This document shows positions 1 to 5,620 of a stretch of 11,883 nucleotides of DNA, piece by piece. The DNA is from Candidatus Odyssella thessalonicensis (GTDB lineage: Bacteria; Pseudomonadota; Alphaproteobacteria; Bin65), in the NCBI GenBank assembly GCA_005240015.1, contig SBBV01000191.1, forward strand, positions 1 to 11,883, in the 5' to 3' direction. Each line of letters begins with the position of its first letter. Within the stretch, counting starts at the first letter, position 1. The translations under genes were made by a program, and so were the position numbers. Under the pieces are notes generated by a model, which did not search any database, had not been told where the DNA came from, and saw nothing but the letters and a program-made list of their open reading frames with translations.

Positions 1-9
1 AATCTTCCA

Positions 10-720
10 GTGCGTCGCGCGGCCGAGACGTGGCCGCAGCGGCTATCGAGGCTGGAGAGCGCCTCGATCGCGATCTTGAACTACGCCAACGTGCCGGCGC
101 TAAGACCGGATGAGCGCGCCGAGATGCTGACGATGATCGACGAGACACGAGCGCGGCTCGTCGGCGCCAGCGGAGCCGAGATCGGCAAGGTCGTGGCGAT
201 GCTCGGCCTCGCGTGCCGGCATCCGCGCGATGCTGACGAAGATCCGAACGCGGCGAAGGCCTCTCGCGTCGCAACAGCCGAGCTGATGGTGCGATACCTT
301 ATCGGCTACCCGCGCGACATCTTGCAGTCCGCAGCGGATCAGTGGATCAAGACGCAGGTGTTCTTTCCTGCGATCGCCGAATTCCGTGCGCTCTGCGAGC
401 CGGAATTTCAACGCCGGCAGACGGCGATCAAGCTCATGGAGCGCGCGCTCGAAGCGAGTGAGCGGAAGGCGCGCGAGGCCGCGCACAGAGCGAAGATCGA
501 GGCGGAGCGCGCCGATCCCGAAAAGCGCGGGGAGATCGAGCGCCGCTTCAAGGAGGCCAAGCGCATTCTCGCCGCGTCCGAAAAGACGAAGCCGCCAGGT
601 CGGCCACGCCAGCAGGTCGAGATGACCGACGAGCAGCGCGAAGCGGCCCTCGCGAATGTGCGCGCGGGCAAGATCGAACCATGCTTGTCCGGTTGGCCCC
701 CAAAGGAGACTAGATCATGA
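10..720 (+). CDS. Hypothetical phage protein, helical, open at left edge
   Basis: I do not recognise a named family. The frame is open to the left edge, so the GTG at 10 may be internal and the true start may lie outside the window. From the GTG it encodes 236 residues. Residues about 95-130 include a YPRDIL segment and a later FPAIAEFRALCEPEF segment, which faintly resembles the region of phage replication or helicase-loader-like proteins with a W/FPxxxEFR pattern; this is a weak impression only. Residues about 135-195 are rich in Lys, Glu, Arg and Ala and probably form a long helix or coiled coil. The C-terminus is basic and Pro-rich. An AAAGGAG ribosome-binding sequence near its 3' end (702-708) serves the next gene, whose ATG overlaps this stop (ATGA), so the two are translationally coupled. 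It is confidently coding; its function is unknown. Confidence 0.75.
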   Translation: MRRAAETWPQRLSRLESASIAILNYANVPALRPDERAEMLTMIDETRARLVGASGAEIGKVVAMLGLACRHPRDADEDPNAAKASRVATAELMVRYLIGYPRDILQSAADQWIKTQVFFPAIAEFRALCEPEFQRRQTAIKLMERALEASERKAREAAHRAKIEAERADPEKRGEIERRFKEAKRILAASEKTKPPGRPRQQVEMTDEQREAALANVRAGKIEPCLSGWPPKETRS

Positions 721-1100
721 CTGTCGGGCACGTTCACGGCGAAGCGTTCAAGCTGATGATCTATGCATGCAAATGCGGGCATCGCGAGGTCATCTGGAAT
801 TCGCGCGATGGCGTGACACCGTTCGGGCTGAATTGCCCGAGCTGTGGCGGCCTGTCGTTGAACCACGTCGAATGGTCGCGCGGCGTTTACGCGCCGAAGC
901 ACACGCTGCACCAGGACCAGCGTTTTTGGCGTGACGGCACGCCCGATGAAGCCGAGGCCATCATGCGGCGGCGCATCGCGAGGATGCGCGATCAATACCC
1001 GCTCAGCCCCGAAGACGAGACGAAGTTGATACATGAAAGCCGCGAGGGCGCCGAGGGCGATTTCCGAAAGGGCTGGCCCTTCCTCGACCGCAACTTATAG
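717..1100 (+). CDS. Small zinc-ribbon phage protein
   Basis: Encodes 127 residues starting at the ATG that overlaps the preceding stop as ATGA, with AAAGGAG 8 nt upstream, so the start is well supported. Near the N-terminus there is a CKCGH pair (about residues 18-22) and, some 20 residues on, a CPSCGG pair (about 39-44). This spacing fits a four-cysteine zinc ribbon. The C-terminal half is charged and helical (EAEAIMRRRIARMRDQY). No enzyme motif is visible. Zinc ribbons of this sort often bind nucleic acid or act as small transcription-linked factors, but nothing here proves that. Its place in an operon ahead of the packaging genes would suit an early/late transition or regulatory role; that is inference. 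Confidence 0.8.
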   Translation: MTVGHVHGEAFKLMIYACKCGHREVIWNSRDGVTPFGLNCPSCGGLSLNHVEWSRGVYAPKHTLHQDQRFWRDGTPDEAEAIMRRRIARMRDQYPLSPEDETKLIHESREGAEGDFRKGWPFLDRNL

Positions 1101-1154
1101 GGGGGGCCTTGGGTGAAAACCGGAGAAGCATGGATCTAACGATGATAGTCGCGA

Positions 1155-1724
1155 ATGGCAAAGCCGCGGAAACGTCACGTGAAAGCTTCGCCGCCTCCGA
1201 TGATGAAGGCGGCGGATGCCGTGCGGGTGCAACTCGTCGCCGGACGCCGACGCATCTGGTCACGCGACGAAAAGGGCGAGGTGACGTTCCAGGACTATCC
1301 CGTGGGCGAATGGACCGTGCTCGATCGCATGTTCGCGGATGGGCGAATCGATCAGGACGAGTTCGCTGCGGGCCTGCGCTTCGGCCTCGCCTTCGCGCGC
1401 GCCGGATACGCGGCGCGCTTCGGTCTCGCCGACAGCATCGGCGTGCTCATCGACGGCGGGAAGCTATGGCGAGAGCCGATCGGCGGAAGCATCGATGCGC
1501 AGCGCGAGGTGGAGGCCGCGCTCAAGTATATCGGCGAGCGCCCGGCCTTCGTGCTGACCTACCTCGTAGGCCACGGCGAGGACCAGGGCGCCTTCCTCAC
1601 CCGCTGCTACAATAACGGCCTTCGCTGCGACCGCCAGGCGCTGCAATTCATGCTCAGGATGGCATTGAGCAGCCTCGCCGCTTTCTACATGCGAAAGGGC
1701 CGGCCGCAGAGCCACGCTGCATGA
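1155..1724 (+). CDS. Hypothetical phage protein upstream of the packaging genes
   Basis: Encodes 189 residues of no family I can name. The frame has stops at 1137, 1143 and 1146, so translation must begin at or after ATG 1155; two more in-frame ATGs (1200, 1203) follow a basic, Pro-rich leader (KPRKRHVKASPPP), and none has a strong ribosome-binding site. A better-placed GGAG-AAGC-ATG at 1122-1132 belongs to a different frame. The body looks like a folded protein: a basic and aromatic N-terminal third, a central stretch with VLIDGGKLW, and a C-terminal helical segment (about 150-182) ending in ALSSLAAFYMRKG. Short helical proteins just before the HNH/terminase block are sometimes late-gene regulators; the helical tail would allow that but there is no recognisable helix-turn-helix. 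Function unknown. Confidence 0.7.
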   Translation: MAKPRKRHVKASPPPMMKAADAVRVQLVAGRRRIWSRDEKGEVTFQDYPVGEWTVLDRMFADGRIDQDEFAAGLRFGLAFARAGYAARFGLADSIGVLIDGGKLWREPIGGSIDAQREVEAALKYIGERPAFVLTYLVGHGEDQGAFLTRCYNNGLRCDRQALQFMLRMALSSLAAFYMRKGRPQSHAA

Positions 1725-1736
1725 TGGTCCCCACGA
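1725..1736 (+). repeat. Left arm of 12-bp inverted repeat
   Basis: TGGTCCCCACGA, perfectly inverted relative to TCGTGGGGACCA at 1860-1871. It begins one base after the stop codon of the preceding gene. Confidence 0.7.
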
Positions 1737-1764
1737 AATACGCCCGGGGGGTATCGGGGCGCCG

Positions 1765-1878
1765 ATGATCACGGACCCGCGCTCCATCGGCCTAAAGCGC
1801 AAGCCTCTTGACAGGAACGGGCGGCATCCCCACCCCCTCGCGCGCGGCGCCCTTGACAATCGTGGGGACCAAGAGTAG
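1765..1878 (+). CDS. Possible 37-residue small ORF
   Basis: ATG 1765 to TAG 1876-1878 encodes a basic 37-residue peptide beginning MITDPRSIGLKRKPL. It matches nothing I know. Its ATG overlaps (ATGA) the stop of a 15-codon mini-ORF (1721-1768), whose own ATG overlaps the stop of the 189-residue gene, so a chain of termination-reinitiation is possible. There is no good ribosome-binding site, and the right arm of the inverted repeat lies inside the ORF. It may be chance in GC-rich DNA. Confidence 0.2.
   Translation: MITDPRSIGLKRKPLDRNGRHPHPLARGALDNRGDQE
1860..1871 (-). repeat. Right arm of 12-bp inverted repeat
   Basis: TCGTGGGGACCA on the + strand, the exact reverse complement of 1725-1736, with 123 bp between the arms. 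The arm lies 2 bp after a TTGACA hexamer. Confidence 0.7.
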
Positions 1879-1974
1879 TAGCGTTTCCTCTAGCGGTGGA
1901 ACCACGCCCGGAGTGACCCCATCCGCGCGGCCCTTTAGCCGAAGCCTCACGCCCCACGGGGCGAGCCTCCGCAA

Positions 1975-2322
1975 ATGCGCACACGCGACCATCGCGCTGA
2001 GGCCGCGCGCAGACCAGCGTGGCGCTGGCTCTACAAGACCGCGCGATGGATCGCGATCCGAGCGCATCAGCTTGCCACCGAGCCGCTGTGCCGCATGTGC
2101 AAGGCGCGCGGCGTCGTCACGCCGGCGACCACGGTCGATCACGTCGAGCAGCACCACGGCAACGCCGAGAAGTTCTTCGCCGGCCCGTTCCAGTCTCTCT
2201 GTGACATCTGCCACGCGGGCCCGAAGCAAAGCCAAGAGCGGACCGGCGCGCTCCGCGGCTGCGCCCCTGACGGCACGCCGCTCGACCCGCAGCACCCGTG
2301 GAACCGTGAAGACGGGGGGTAG
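1975..2322 (+). CDS. HNH endonuclease (phage packaging-associated)
   Basis: Encodes 115 residues. It shows the zinc-knuckle HNH layout: CRMC (C39, C42), the VDH pair (D55-H56) with further His at 60-61, and a closing LCDICH (C76, C79, H80) followed by GPKQ. This fits the small HNH proteins coded beside phage terminase genes; HK97 gp74 is the studied example and is needed for terminase-dependent cleavage at cos. The start is the only ATG in an open frame bounded by a TAG at 1936, but no strong ribosome-binding site precedes it. The position that is usually Asn in NxQxLC of this family reads Pro here (PFQSLC). Unusually, the terminase genes do not follow at once: about 3.3 kb with ParB-like, methyltransferase-like and radical SAM genes separates them. 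Confidence 0.88.
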   Translation: MRTRDHRAEAARRPAWRWLYKTARWIAIRAHQLATEPLCRMCKARGVVTPATTVDHVEQHHGNAEKFFAGPFQSLCDICHAGPKQSQERTGALRGCAPDGTPLDPQHPWNREDGG

Positions 2323-2343
2323 GGGAGGTCAAATCCTTGGGGC

Positions 2344-3000
2344 GTGTGCTCCCGGGACCGGCGCCGTACCTTCGTTGACGCCTCCGCGAAATTGAGCACA
2401 GGCCCCCCCTTGCCACGCAAACCGGCTCTGCCTCTGACCGAATCGGTGCGATTGCGGCTCGGTGAGCTCGTGCCGAACCCGCGCAATCCGCGCGTTCACC
2501 CGGAGGCGCAGCTAAACAGCCTGAAGAAAAGCGTCAAGAGGTTCGGCCAGCCGAAGCCGATTCTCGTACGCCGCCACAATCGGATGATCGTCGCCAGCCA
2601 CGGGATCTACGAGGCGATGCGCCGCGCCGGCGTCGAGACGGCGGATGTCGTGCTCTGGAATGTCGACCAGAAGACCGCCGATCAATTCATGCTCGGCGAT
2701 AACCAGCTGGCGAAGCTGGCGCGCGACGACGCGGAGCGGGTGCAGGCGATCTTGGTGGGCATCGGCGTGGCGGAGGCCCAGGCGTTGGGCTTCTCGCAGT
2801 CCGACCTCGACAAGCTCGTGCGCGATGCCGCGGCCGAGGTGGACATCGTCGAGATCGCGGTCGATGCGGTCGAAGACAAGTTCTGGATTTCTGTGCGCGG
2901 GCCGTTGAAGGATCAGGCGCGCGCGCTGAAGCGGCTCAAGGAGCTGTTGGCCGAGATGCCGGCAGTGTCGGTAGAGCTCGGCACCATCGCGGTCGATTGA
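2344..3000 (+). CDS. ParB-like N-terminal domain protein (phage type)
   Basis: Up to 218 residues from GTG 2344. A GGGGAGG lies at 2322-2328, about 15 nt upstream, rather far; TTG 2410 or GTG 2446 are other possible starts, and the first 34 residues look low-complexity, so the mature protein may be shorter. Residues about 35-125 form a ParB/Srx-type nuclease-like fold: RLGELVPNPRNPRVH, then SLKKSVKRFGQPKPILV, then MIVASHGIYEAMRRAG and MLGDNQLAKLA. Phage ParB-like proteins usually read GHGR in the third motif; here it is SHGI, so a Gly and an Arg are replaced. The C-terminal part (about 165-218) has a separate alpha/beta look. No methylase domain is fused to it, but a methyltransferase-like gene follows directly. 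A role in chromosome partition is unlikely; a DNA-binding or nucleotide-dependent role near packaging is possible. Confidence 0.8.
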   Translation: MCSRDRRRTFVDASAKLSTGPPLPRKPALPLTESVRLRLGELVPNPRNPRVHPEAQLNSLKKSVKRFGQPKPILVRRHNRMIVASHGIYEAMRRAGVETADVVLWNVDQKTADQFMLGDNQLAKLARDDAERVQAILVGIGVAEAQALGFSQSDLDKLVRDAAAEVDIVEIAVDAVEDKFWISVRGPLKDQARALKRLKELLAEMPAVSVELGTIAVD

Positions 3001-3093
3001 TGGGCCGGTTTCTCGTCGACCCTGGCCGCGTCCAAGGTCAAGACGAACAATCACCCGCGCGCGATCAAGGCCAAGGCCGAGGTCCGCCGCCGC
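3000..3093 (+). other. Probable frameshift at the 5' end of the methyltransferase-like gene
   Basis: The ParB-like stop and an ATG share bases as TGATG (2998-3002), the classic reinitiation arrangement. Read from this ATG, the frame gives an Arg/Gly/Pro-rich peptide ending at 3287. The +1 frame is open from 3001 and reads smoothly into the downstream protein with a conserved-looking KVKTNNHPRAIKAKAEV stretch, yet has no ATG, GTG or TTG until GTG 3094. Dropping one T from TTT at 3009-3011 would join ATG 3000 to that frame. The cause could be a mutation, a sequencing error or programmed shifting. Confidence 0.55.
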
Positions 3094-3687
3094 GTGCTCG
3101 AAGCGATCGGTGCGGACAAGGCGCGAGTGTTCGATGCCTTCGCCGGCGAAGGCGAAATGTTCCGCGCGGTGTGGAGCTCCGCGGCGGCATATGCAGGTTG
3201 CGATCTCATGTGGTATCGCGACGACCGCCTGGCGTTCGTGGCCGACAACCGGCGCGTATTGCGGGCGATCGATCTAGCCCCGTTTAATGTGTTCGATCTC
3301 GATGCGCACGGCTCGCCCTGGGAGCAGGCGATGATCGTGGCCGCGCGCCGGCCGCTGTCGAAGGGCGAGCGCGTAGGCATCGTGCTGACCGATGGGTCGG
3401 GCCTCGGGATCAAGATGGGCAACCTGCCCGGCGCCCTGGCGAAGCTGACCGGCATGCGCGGGCGCCCTAGCGGGCTCAATCGCTCGCATGACGAGCTGAT
3501 CGGCAAGGCGCTGTGGGCCGTAGCGCGGCGCATGGGCGCCGAGCCGGTGAAGCGCTGGCAGGCGAAGGGCAAGACCGGCGCGAGCGTGGTCTATGTCGGC
3601 GCGGTGCTCGAAGCGCCTAGCGGTGCTGCGGGACGCGGAGCGGGTTCGGGTAGCCGGGCGGCAGGTAGCTCTGCAGGTCTTTCTTGA
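3094..3687 (+). CDS. Class I SAM methyltransferase-like protein
   Basis: Given here from GTG 3094 (197 residues), though the real protein probably begins at ATG 3000 through a frameshift. Residues 12-19 read VFDAFAGEG, like the SAM-binding motif I (DxFAGxG), followed by a GCDL strand end at about 35-38. A later FDLDAHGSPWE (about 67-77) sits where motif IV falls and recalls the DxDPFGSP motif of Trm1-type tRNA methyltransferases. A GIVLTDGSG strand follows. These features support a Rossmann methyltransferase fold; substrate and activity are unknown. The last 25 or so residues (Gly/Ala/Ser-rich) are read antisense through the 3' end of the convergent radical SAM gene, overlapping it by 71 bp, and are probably not native. 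A methyltransferase-like gene next to a radical SAM gene recalls the phage TcmP/three-Cys-motif pairing, by analogy only. Confidence 0.65.
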   Translation: MLEAIGADKARVFDAFAGEGEMFRAVWSSAAAYAGCDLMWYRDDRLAFVADNRRVLRAIDLAPFNVFDLDAHGSPWEQAMIVAARRPLSKGERVGIVLTDGSGLGIKMGNLPGALAKLTGMRGRPSGLNRSHDELIGKALWAVARRMGAEPVKRWQAKGKTGASVVYVGAVLEAPSGAAGRGAGSGSRAAGSSAGLS

Positions 3688-5428
3688 TGTAGTGGCGCGC
3701 GCCGAGCCGATTGAGCAGGTCGATCATCCGTAAAGTGTAGCCGCGCCAGTCGGTCGTGCGGGTCATCGGAAGGTAGTTCACTCTTCCAATTTTGAACAAA
3801 TCGACGAAGGCGTGCGTCTCGCGCACGATCGCGAGGCTGCTCTCGATGTCGAGCGTGGGTTCGAGGCTCACCCAAGTGAAGATGCCGCGCTCATGGAATT
3901 TCCGCAGCGTGCTGACGCGATCCGCCGGCGCCGCGGCCGCGCGCTCCCATTTCCGCGAGAAGGCCTCGTCCAAGCTGGTCAGCGTCGAGGCGAAGGCGTC
4001 GCGATCGGGCCTGAACAGGTCGAGATCGCGCAGCGCGCGGCTGCCGCCCTTGGTCAAGGTGCAGACGCCGAGGCCGTGCGCGATCAGGATTTCGAGCGTG
4101 CGGCGTGTCGGCGTGTTGTCGCCGGGATGATACGGGTCGGTGGTGAACGAGAGCATCACCTGCTCGCGGATCCCCGCCGCTTCGTAGCGCCGCGCATCGC
4201 GTATCAGCGCGTCGAAGTAGCCGGGACGAAGGGTGGCGCCGGCGTCGAAGTCGCGCCGGTCCATGTGAAGGACGCGCGGCACGTAGCAGTTATGCGATAT
4301 CATCCCGTTGGCGATGAAATTCTCCGTCGAGGTGGTGATGTCGACCATCTCGATCTCGCGACCGAGCGGCCTGACCGCCACGATCTTCGATGAGCCGCGT
4401 AGCGCGTTGCCGACTATGGGAAACTTGCGCCGGATCGCTGGCGCCGTGAGGTTGAAGAAGCGCACAATCTCGGACAGCCCGCCCAAGATGCGCACCGCCG
4501 AGCAGCCGTTGGCGCTCGCGGAATCTCGGATCGTTCGGAAGCCGAAGGTAGCAAGGGCGCGGTCAGTAAGGGATAGGATGGCTTCGTCGGTGTTGTGGAT
4601 GCGGAGCACACCGGACGAGGTTCCACCTTCTGCGTCAAAAATACCGGCGAGCCACCCGCGCAGCCAATCGCGTTCGCTGCGAACTTCGATCAAGCGGGTG
4701 ATCTTTTCGAACGCTGCCGCGCTGTGAGTGCGGATGGCATCCATTGCGGAGCGCGCTCCAACGGCCTCCGCAAATTTGATGTGGTGCGTATCGATGCCGT
4801 GCTGAGAGAGATAGGCTGCCGTCCGGTCCAACGCCTCAGCATCCTTCAAGGCCAGGCGGAAATGGTGCTGCACGTCGGTCCGTTGCGGCACCTTGCGCCC
4901 GGCGCGCTGGAACCGACCTGAATAGTCGTAGCGCTTTAACGTGCCGTCGCCACGGATGATGCCGGCGAGGTAGCCGCGTTGGTACGTCTCGGTTTCGATC
5001 GGCGTCTCGATTGCCGCGCCGAGCACGCGCACCTCGTTGTTGGTTGTGAGCAGACCCGCTAACTTCCAACCGCGCTCGGTGAGCCAGCGGTGATCCGCCG
5101 AGCAGGTGGCTGAAAGGCCGTTGGCGAGCGTGAATTCTAAGGCAGGCGTGCGGGTCGAAATGCGGCTCAGGACCCGGCTCGCGGTGAACGTATAATTCCA
5201 GGCGCGCCGCAATTGGGGCCGCGGCGCGATGCCGACGAGCTCGTCGCCGATCCGCACGGCACTGATGGGGCGCGTGGTGCCATCAGCCATTTGTACGAGC
5301 GTATCCGGTGCTAGGCAGTAGGCGCAACCGTGGCCGCACCCGCGGTAAGGGTTGGTGGCGAGCGGCGCGTATTCGCCGGCTTGGCCGCGCGGCGCATAGA
5401 TTTGTTTGCAGCCGTCGATGGCGGTCAT
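3617..5428 (-). CDS. SPL-family radical SAM protein interrupted by an intein
   Basis: A 603-residue precursor: N-extein 1-37, intein 38-380, C-extein 381-603. The spliced product would be 260 residues. It carries the radical SAM cluster motif CxxxCxxC as C31-GHG-C35-AY-Cys, the third Cys being supplied after splicing by C381. Other marks of the spore photoproduct lyase-like family (COG1533; PA0069/Rv2578c relatives) are FTTDPYHPGD near spliced residues 85-94, SLEPT near 178, FKIGRVNY near 202 and YIKKDL near 237. Such proteins use a [4Fe-4S] cluster and SAM to make a radical; the substrate here is unknown. Start choice: ATG 5428 has GGGAG 7 nt upstream, whereas the frame's longer version (from 5506) adds 26 unlikely residues. 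It has its own promoter, runs against all neighbouring genes, and overlaps the convergent methyltransferase-like gene. This suggests a cargo gene acquired by the phage. Confidence 0.9.
   Translation of the reverse strand: MTAIDGCKQIYAPRGQAGEYAPLATNPYRGCGHGCAYCLAPDTLVQMADGTTRPISAVRIGDELVGIAPRPQLRRAWNYTFTASRVLSRISTRTPALEFTLANGLSATCSADHRWLTERGWKLAGLLTTNNEVRVLGAAIETPIETETYQRGYLAGIIRGDGTLKRYDYSGRFQRAGRKVPQRTDVQHHFRLALKDAEALDRTAAYLSQHGIDTHHIKFAEAVGARSAMDAIRTHSAAAFEKITRLIEVRSERDWLRGWLAGIFDAEGGTSSGVLRIHNTDEAILSLTDRALATFGFRTIRDSASANGCSAVRILGGLSEIVRFFNLTAPAIRRKFPIVGNALRGSSKIVAVRPLGREIEMVDITTSTENFIANGMISHNCYVPRVLHMDRRDFDAGATLRPGYFDALIRDARRYEAAGIREQVMLSFTTDPYHPGDNTPTRRTLEILIAHGLGVCTLTKGGSRALRDLDLFRPDRDAFASTLTSLDEAFSRKWERAAAAPADRVSTLRKFHERGIFTWVSLEPTLDIESSLAIVRETHAFVDLFKIGRVNYLPMTRTTDWRGYTLRMIDLLNRLGARHYIKKDLQSYLPPGYPNPLRVPQHR
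4289..5317 (-). mobile_element. Intein with LAGLIDADG homing endonuclease, 343 residues
   Basis: Boundaries come from the host motif: GCGHGCAY stops before intein Cys1 (codon 5317-5315) and CYVPRVLH resumes at 4288. Intein blocks appear in order: block A CLAPDTLVQMADG with IGDELVG (1-29); block B GLSATCSADHRWL (67-79), with Ser-Ala-Asp-His in place of the common TxxH; LAGLIDADG motif 1 LAGIIRGDG (117-125, acidic D124); motif 2 LAGIFDAEG (223-231, acidic E230); block F VDITTSTENFIANG (325-338); block G ISHN (340-343) followed by Cys+1. All residues expected for splicing (Cys1, block B His, penultimate His, terminal Asn, Cys+1) are present, and both endonuclease acidic residues are intact, so both splicing and homing look functional. 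Intein-containing Rv2578c-family radical SAM proteins are known in actinobacteria, so an intein in this broad family is not unprecedented. Confidence 0.95.
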
Positions 5429-5457
5429 TCGGAGGCTCCCTTGGGTTGGGCGGAGGA

Positions 5458-5486
5458 AGTATAGGCGCCGGCGGGCACCCTGTGAA
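5458..5486 (-). promoter_or_regulatory. Sigma70-like promoter of the radical SAM gene
   Basis: On the minus strand TTCACA (5486-5481) and TATACT (5463-5458) are separated by 17 bp, each one mismatch from consensus. Transcription would start near 5451, about 22 nt before ATG 5428, and the leader contains the GGGAG ribosome-binding site at 5440-5436. This is the best promoter match I see in the window. Confidence 0.6.
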
Positions 5487-5505
5487 TCACTCGCGAAGCG
5501 CGTCA

Positions 5506-5533
5506 TTGCGGTTCGGCGAAAATCGGCTAGAAT
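5506..5533 (+). promoter_or_regulatory. Possible late promoter upstream of terminase genes
   Basis: TTGCGG (5506-5511), a 16-bp spacer and TAGAAT (5528-5533) on the + strand. The -10 is good, the -35 weak. It lies in the 192-bp divergent gap between the radical SAM gene and terS, in locally A-rich DNA. The predicted leader of about 80 nt carries a GCAAG-AAA-CTTGC hairpin at 5577-5589. Confidence 0.35.
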
Positions 5534-5620
5534 CGGGCCTCACTAAGCCATTCAAAGCAGACCATTCGCGAAAAAAGCAAGAAACTTGCGCGGAACAAAC
5601 TTTCAACCGTCGAGCGAGTC

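Larger units (their letters stand above)
1725..1974. other. Gene-poor 250-bp gap before HNH gene; candidate cos or control region
   Basis: No convincing gene lies here. It holds the two arms of a perfect 12-bp inverted repeat, a small ATCGG-GGCG-CCGAT hairpin at 1753-1766, a CGCCCC-AC-GGGGCG stem at 1950-1963, and G/C-rich runs such as CGCCCGGGGGGT at 1741-1752. Two TTGACA hexamers (1808-1813, 1853-1858) lack good -10 partners. In cos phages with HNH-assisted terminases the packaging site usually lies close to the HNH or small terminase gene, so this gap is a reasonable place to look for cos. That is an inference from position and structure only. Confidence 0.35.

Noticed and set aside
1130..1615. 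+ strand ORF with GGAG four bases before ATG 1130
   Set aside because: The protein is Arg/Gly-rich without folded character and overlaps the better-looking 189-residue frame from 1155. The start signal is kept only as a remark.
1808..1881. TTGACA hexamers at 1808 and 1853 as promoters
   Set aside because: At 16-18 bp spacing the only -10 candidates are poor (TAGTAG after the second, CACCCC after the first).
2402..2410. Runs of G or C (7 G at 1100-1106, 6 G at 2314-2319, 7 C at 2403-2409) as frameshift sites
   Set aside because: None lies where a change of frame would join two good coding frames; probably only base composition.
2997..3287. 96-residue frame starting at TTG 2997 / ATG 3000
   Set aside because: Arg/Gly/Pro/Gln-rich shadow of the methyltransferase-like frame; only its ATG is of interest, as evidence for a frameshift.
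5429..5506. Upstream extension of the radical SAM gene to 5506
   Set aside because: Would place the promoter and ribosome-binding site inside the gene and add 26 residues unlike the family; ATG 5428 has the better start signals.
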